Assembly: GCA_031282325.1 (NCBI GenBank)
Contig: JAITDY010000005.1
Span: forward strand, 1-41,783
Direction of reading: 5' to 3'
DNA length: 41,783 bases
Source: Lactobacillaceae bacterium
GTDB lineage: Bacteria; Bacillota; Bacilli; Lactobacillales; Lactobacillaceae
This document shows, piece after piece, positions 39,572 through 41,783 of the stretch (position 1 is its first letter; every line of letters starts with the position of its first letter). The notes under the pieces were generated by a model that saw only the letters and a program-made list of their open reading frames with translations, was not told where the DNA came from and made no database searches. The position numbers were made by a program, and so were the translations under genes.

Positions 39572-40291
39572 TTATAAATTATTAGTAATTTTTTTTACAA
39601 AATAACCAACTCCACGTTTAGTCATAACAATTTGAGGATGCGCGGAATCTTCTTCAATTTTTTCTCGTAAACGTCTAACAGTAACATCAACGGTTCTTAC
39701 GTCACCATAATAATCAAATCCCCATATTTCATTTAATAAGGAATCACGAGTCATTACTTGACCACTATGCTTAACTAAATAAAGCAATAATTCAAATTCT
39801 CTATGGGTTAAATCTATTTCTTCCCCATCACGACTAACGGAATAGGAATTTGGATTTATAACTAAATCTTGAATTATAATTTCACTTTGGTTGCCGGCGG
39901 AATTGTTATTGATAATATCGTTTAAATTATTTCCAATATTTCGCAATCTAGCCTTAACTCGAGACATTAATTCTCTATTAGAAAATGGCTTTGTTACATA
40001 ATCATCAGCCCCTAATTCTAATCCTAGAACCTTATCGATTTCATCGTCTCTAGCAGTAACCATTATTACAGGCAAATTAGAAGTTTGACGTATTTCACGC
40101 AAAACTTCAAACCCGTCTAATTCTGGTAACATTTGATCCAACAAAATTAAATCTGGTTTTTCGCTTTGAAATGTTTCTAAGGCTTCTTTTCCATCAGTTG
40201 CAACAACAACTTCGTATCCTTCTTTTTCTAAATTATATTTGATAACTTCTGAAATTGATTTTTCATCATCAACAACTAAAATCTTTGTCAT
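39572..40291 (-). CDS. walR: Response regulator WalR
   Basis: KILVVDDEKSISEVIKYNLEKEGYEV...LLDQMLPELDGFEV...VRTVDVTVRRLREKIEEDSAHPQIVMTKRGVGYFV. Confidence 0.97.
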   Translation of the reverse strand: MTKILVVDDEKSISEVIKYNLEKEGYEVVVATDGKEALETFQSEKPDLILLDQMLPELDGFEVLREIRQTSNLPVIMVTARDDEIDKVLGLELGADDYVTKPFSNRELMSRVKARLRNIGNNLNDIINNNSAGNQSEIIIQDLVINPNSYSVSRDGEEIDLTHREFELLLYLVKHSGQVMTRDSLLNEIWGFDYYGDVRTVDVTVRRLREKIEEDSAHPQIVMTKRGVGYFVKKITNNL

Positions 40292-40325
40292 ACATTTAAT
40301 TATAACAATCTCATTAAGTAAACAC

Positions 40326-40354
40326 TTGCATAAATGCCTTTACGGTGTTAACAT
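40326..40354 (+). promoter_or_regulatory. Promoter for tRNA-Lys
   Basis: TTGCAT - 17 bp - TAACAT upstream of the tRNA. Confidence 0.5.
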
Positions 40355-40371
40355 ATTTAGGTAATATGTCT

Positions 40372-40444
40372 GGATGAGTAGCTCAGTTGGTAGAGCAACG
40401 GACTCTTAATCCGTGGGTCCAGGGTTCGAGCCCCTGCTTATCCA
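40372..40444 (+). tRNA. tRNA-Lys (anticodon CTT)
   Basis: Acceptor GGATGAG/CTTATCC, anticodon stem ACGGA/TCCGT with loop CTCTTAA, GGTTCGAGCC T-arm; CCA not encoded. Confidence 0.97.
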
Positions 40445-40474
40445 TAAATAACATTGCTGATAATAAATCAGAGA

Positions 40475-40498
40475 AAAAACACCTTAATTGGTGTTTTT
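40475..40498. terminator. Intrinsic terminator
   Basis: AAAAACACC ttaatt GGTGTTTTT. Confidence 0.8.
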
Positions 40499-40536
40499 AA
40501 TTTAACTAAATTTGTTTAATTGAATTTTATCAATTC

Positions 40537-40686
40537 TTATTTCTTAGCAAAATAAAATAATAGTAATGCAATTAATAATAAAATAAAACTTTCAATAAGG
40601 GTAAGATTAATTCCCAAATAGTTACTAAAGAAACTAATAGCAAGTATCAATATTGCTAAAATAGTAAAAATAATTTTTTTAAACAT
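40537..40686 (-). CDS. Small two-TM membrane protein, 49 aa (not in ORF track)
   Basis: MFKKIIFTILAILILAISFFSNYLGINLTLIESFILLLIALLLFYFAKK. Confidence 0.5.
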   Translation of the reverse strand: MFKKIIFTILAILILAISFFSNYLGINLTLIESFILLLIALLLFYFAKK

Positions 40687-40699
40687 ATACAAATATTCC

Positions 40700-41419
40700 T
40701 CATTTTTCTAATTTTTTTACAAATCGTTTTTTATCTAATGCAACTATAAATAATTTTTTCGTACCCCAATTAATAATATAGATTGAAATCATAAAAATAA
40801 TTAAAGATAAGCCAATCGATATATATGGACTTAAGTATCCTGAAGATGCAAAAAGCAATAAAATAAATATTCCACTATCCATAAATTGACTTGCAAGAGT
40901 TGCTAATTTCCACAAACCATTCTGATCAACATTTTGAATTAATTTAATGTTTCTTTGCTGGACAGCTGGATAAGCTAACGATGGATAAAGTAAGAATCTT
41001 GGATAGATGATTGCCATAATTACACTTACTGAGGTTATAACTGATATATATATAAAATTATGAATAGAGATAACTATAATTATATATTTCAAAATTGTAC
41101 TAGGAAGAACATATAGACGTAATATATCTAATTTAGTTTTAGCCACTTCTGTTAACGGTCTATCTGCCAAAATATACAATTCCGTAATTCGTCCATTAGA
41201 ATCGAAAGAAAATATTTCTGGAAAATTGCTTACGTAAGTGGCCATTGCTTCTTTTATGTGCAATGATAACTGCAAAATTAAAGTCCACCTAATATAATTA
41301 TTAGCATAAAAACTAGTATTCAAACCAATTAAGATTCCAAATTGAGCCCACATTGATATGCTGCCCAACAAGAGGGGTATGCCAAAATTACTCGTTGGAA
41401 TACGACTACCGATTTTCAT
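40700..41419 (-). CDS. Multi-spanning membrane protein (possibly transporter permease)
   Basis: Several hydrophobic segments; ATG at 41419 overlaps upstream stop as ATGA. Confidence 0.6.
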   Translation of the reverse strand: MKIGSRIPTSNFGIPLLLGSISMWAQFGILIGLNTSFYANNYIRWTLILQLSLHIKEAMATYVSNFPEIFSFDSNGRITELYILADRPLTEVAKTKLDILRLYVLPSTILKYIIIVISIHNFIYISVITSVSVIMAIIYPRFLLYPSLAYPAVQQRNIKLIQNVDQNGLWKLATLASQFMDSGIFILLLFASSGYLSPYISIGLSLIIFMISIYIINWGTKKLFIVALDKKRFVKKLEK

Positions 41420-41783
41420 AAGACTAATAAACAAAGATGATTTATTGCATATTTTTTTATTTTAGGAAGAGTATTATCGTTATATAAATCAAACGTATCG
41501 TATTTTGCTATCGGTAGCGTAATTAAAGCCAAAAAAATACTAATTAACATTAGAATCAATAAAAAAATAATTAAGCCAAAACCGTTGAATTTAATTGAAT
41601 TACTAACTAAATTTCCAATAAAAGTATTAGGTCCAAAAAAATCTTTTAATACCATTGTTATGAAATTATGAAAACTATCAACCATTTGATTCCAAATATT
41701 AGAACCATTATTTTGCTTAATATTAATAGCAATTTCATTACCTTTATTTCCTAATATAGAACCTATTTTAAAAAAAATAAAAT
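41416..41783 (-). CDS. Membrane protein, 5' truncated by window edge
   Basis: Open frame continues upstream of the listed ATG to the right edge (...KIGSILGNKGNEIAINIKQNNGSNIWNQMVDSFHNF...). Confidence 0.6.
   Translation of the reverse strand, partial: FIFFKIGSILGNKGNEIAINIKQNNGSNIWNQMVDSFHNFITMVLKDFFGPNTFIGNLVSNSIKFNGFGLIIFLLILMLISIFLALITLPIAKYDTFDLYNDNTLPKIKKYAINHLCLLVL

Noticed and set aside
41416-41434. Frameshift between the two right-edge membrane ORFs
   Set aside because: A clean ATGA stop-start overlap explains the junction and there is no homopolymer; left as two genes, pending family assignment.
1-41783. CRISPR arrays, IS elements or prophage
   Set aside because: No regularly spaced direct repeats, transposase, integrase or phage structural genes were seen in reading.

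Overview
A low-GC Gram-positive chromosomal window, Lactobacillales and most likely Lactobacillaceae judging by gene content and order, probably near the origin (parA/parB, rsmG, walRK, rlmH). Most of it is ordinary core genome, nearly all on the minus strand: rpmE2, murA, pyrG, rpoE, uspA-mntH, glmU-purR, addBA, gpmA, dacA, two two-component systems, ychF, parB/parA, rsmG, rlmH, htrA, walKR and a tRNA-Lys. The exception is a compact accessory operon at about 15.2-18.7 kb, between purR and addA, that resembles a divergent microcin C-type (MccB/ThiF-family) peptide system. It contains: (i) a 32-aa precursor-like peptide absent from the supplied ORF track (18520-18618, minus, MKTNVKIMVKNITIKNASTKSNTAVRFARSNP); (ii) a perfect 17-bp stem hairpin directly downstream of it; (iii) an MccB-like adenylating enzyme split into 116-aa and 251-aa ORFs by an apparent single-nucleotide frame change at an A4T5 run; (iv) a standalone Clp/Hsp100 D1-like AAA+ ATPase; (v) an MFS exporter. 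The C-terminal ...SNP (not a terminal Asn) and the AAA+ partner do not match the classical microcin C arrangement. Other observations include an uncalled structured ncRNA candidate (12.3-12.5 kb), a pyrG attenuator leader, a structured L31 leader, a small gene inside parA-parB, and a walRK locus without yycHIJ.
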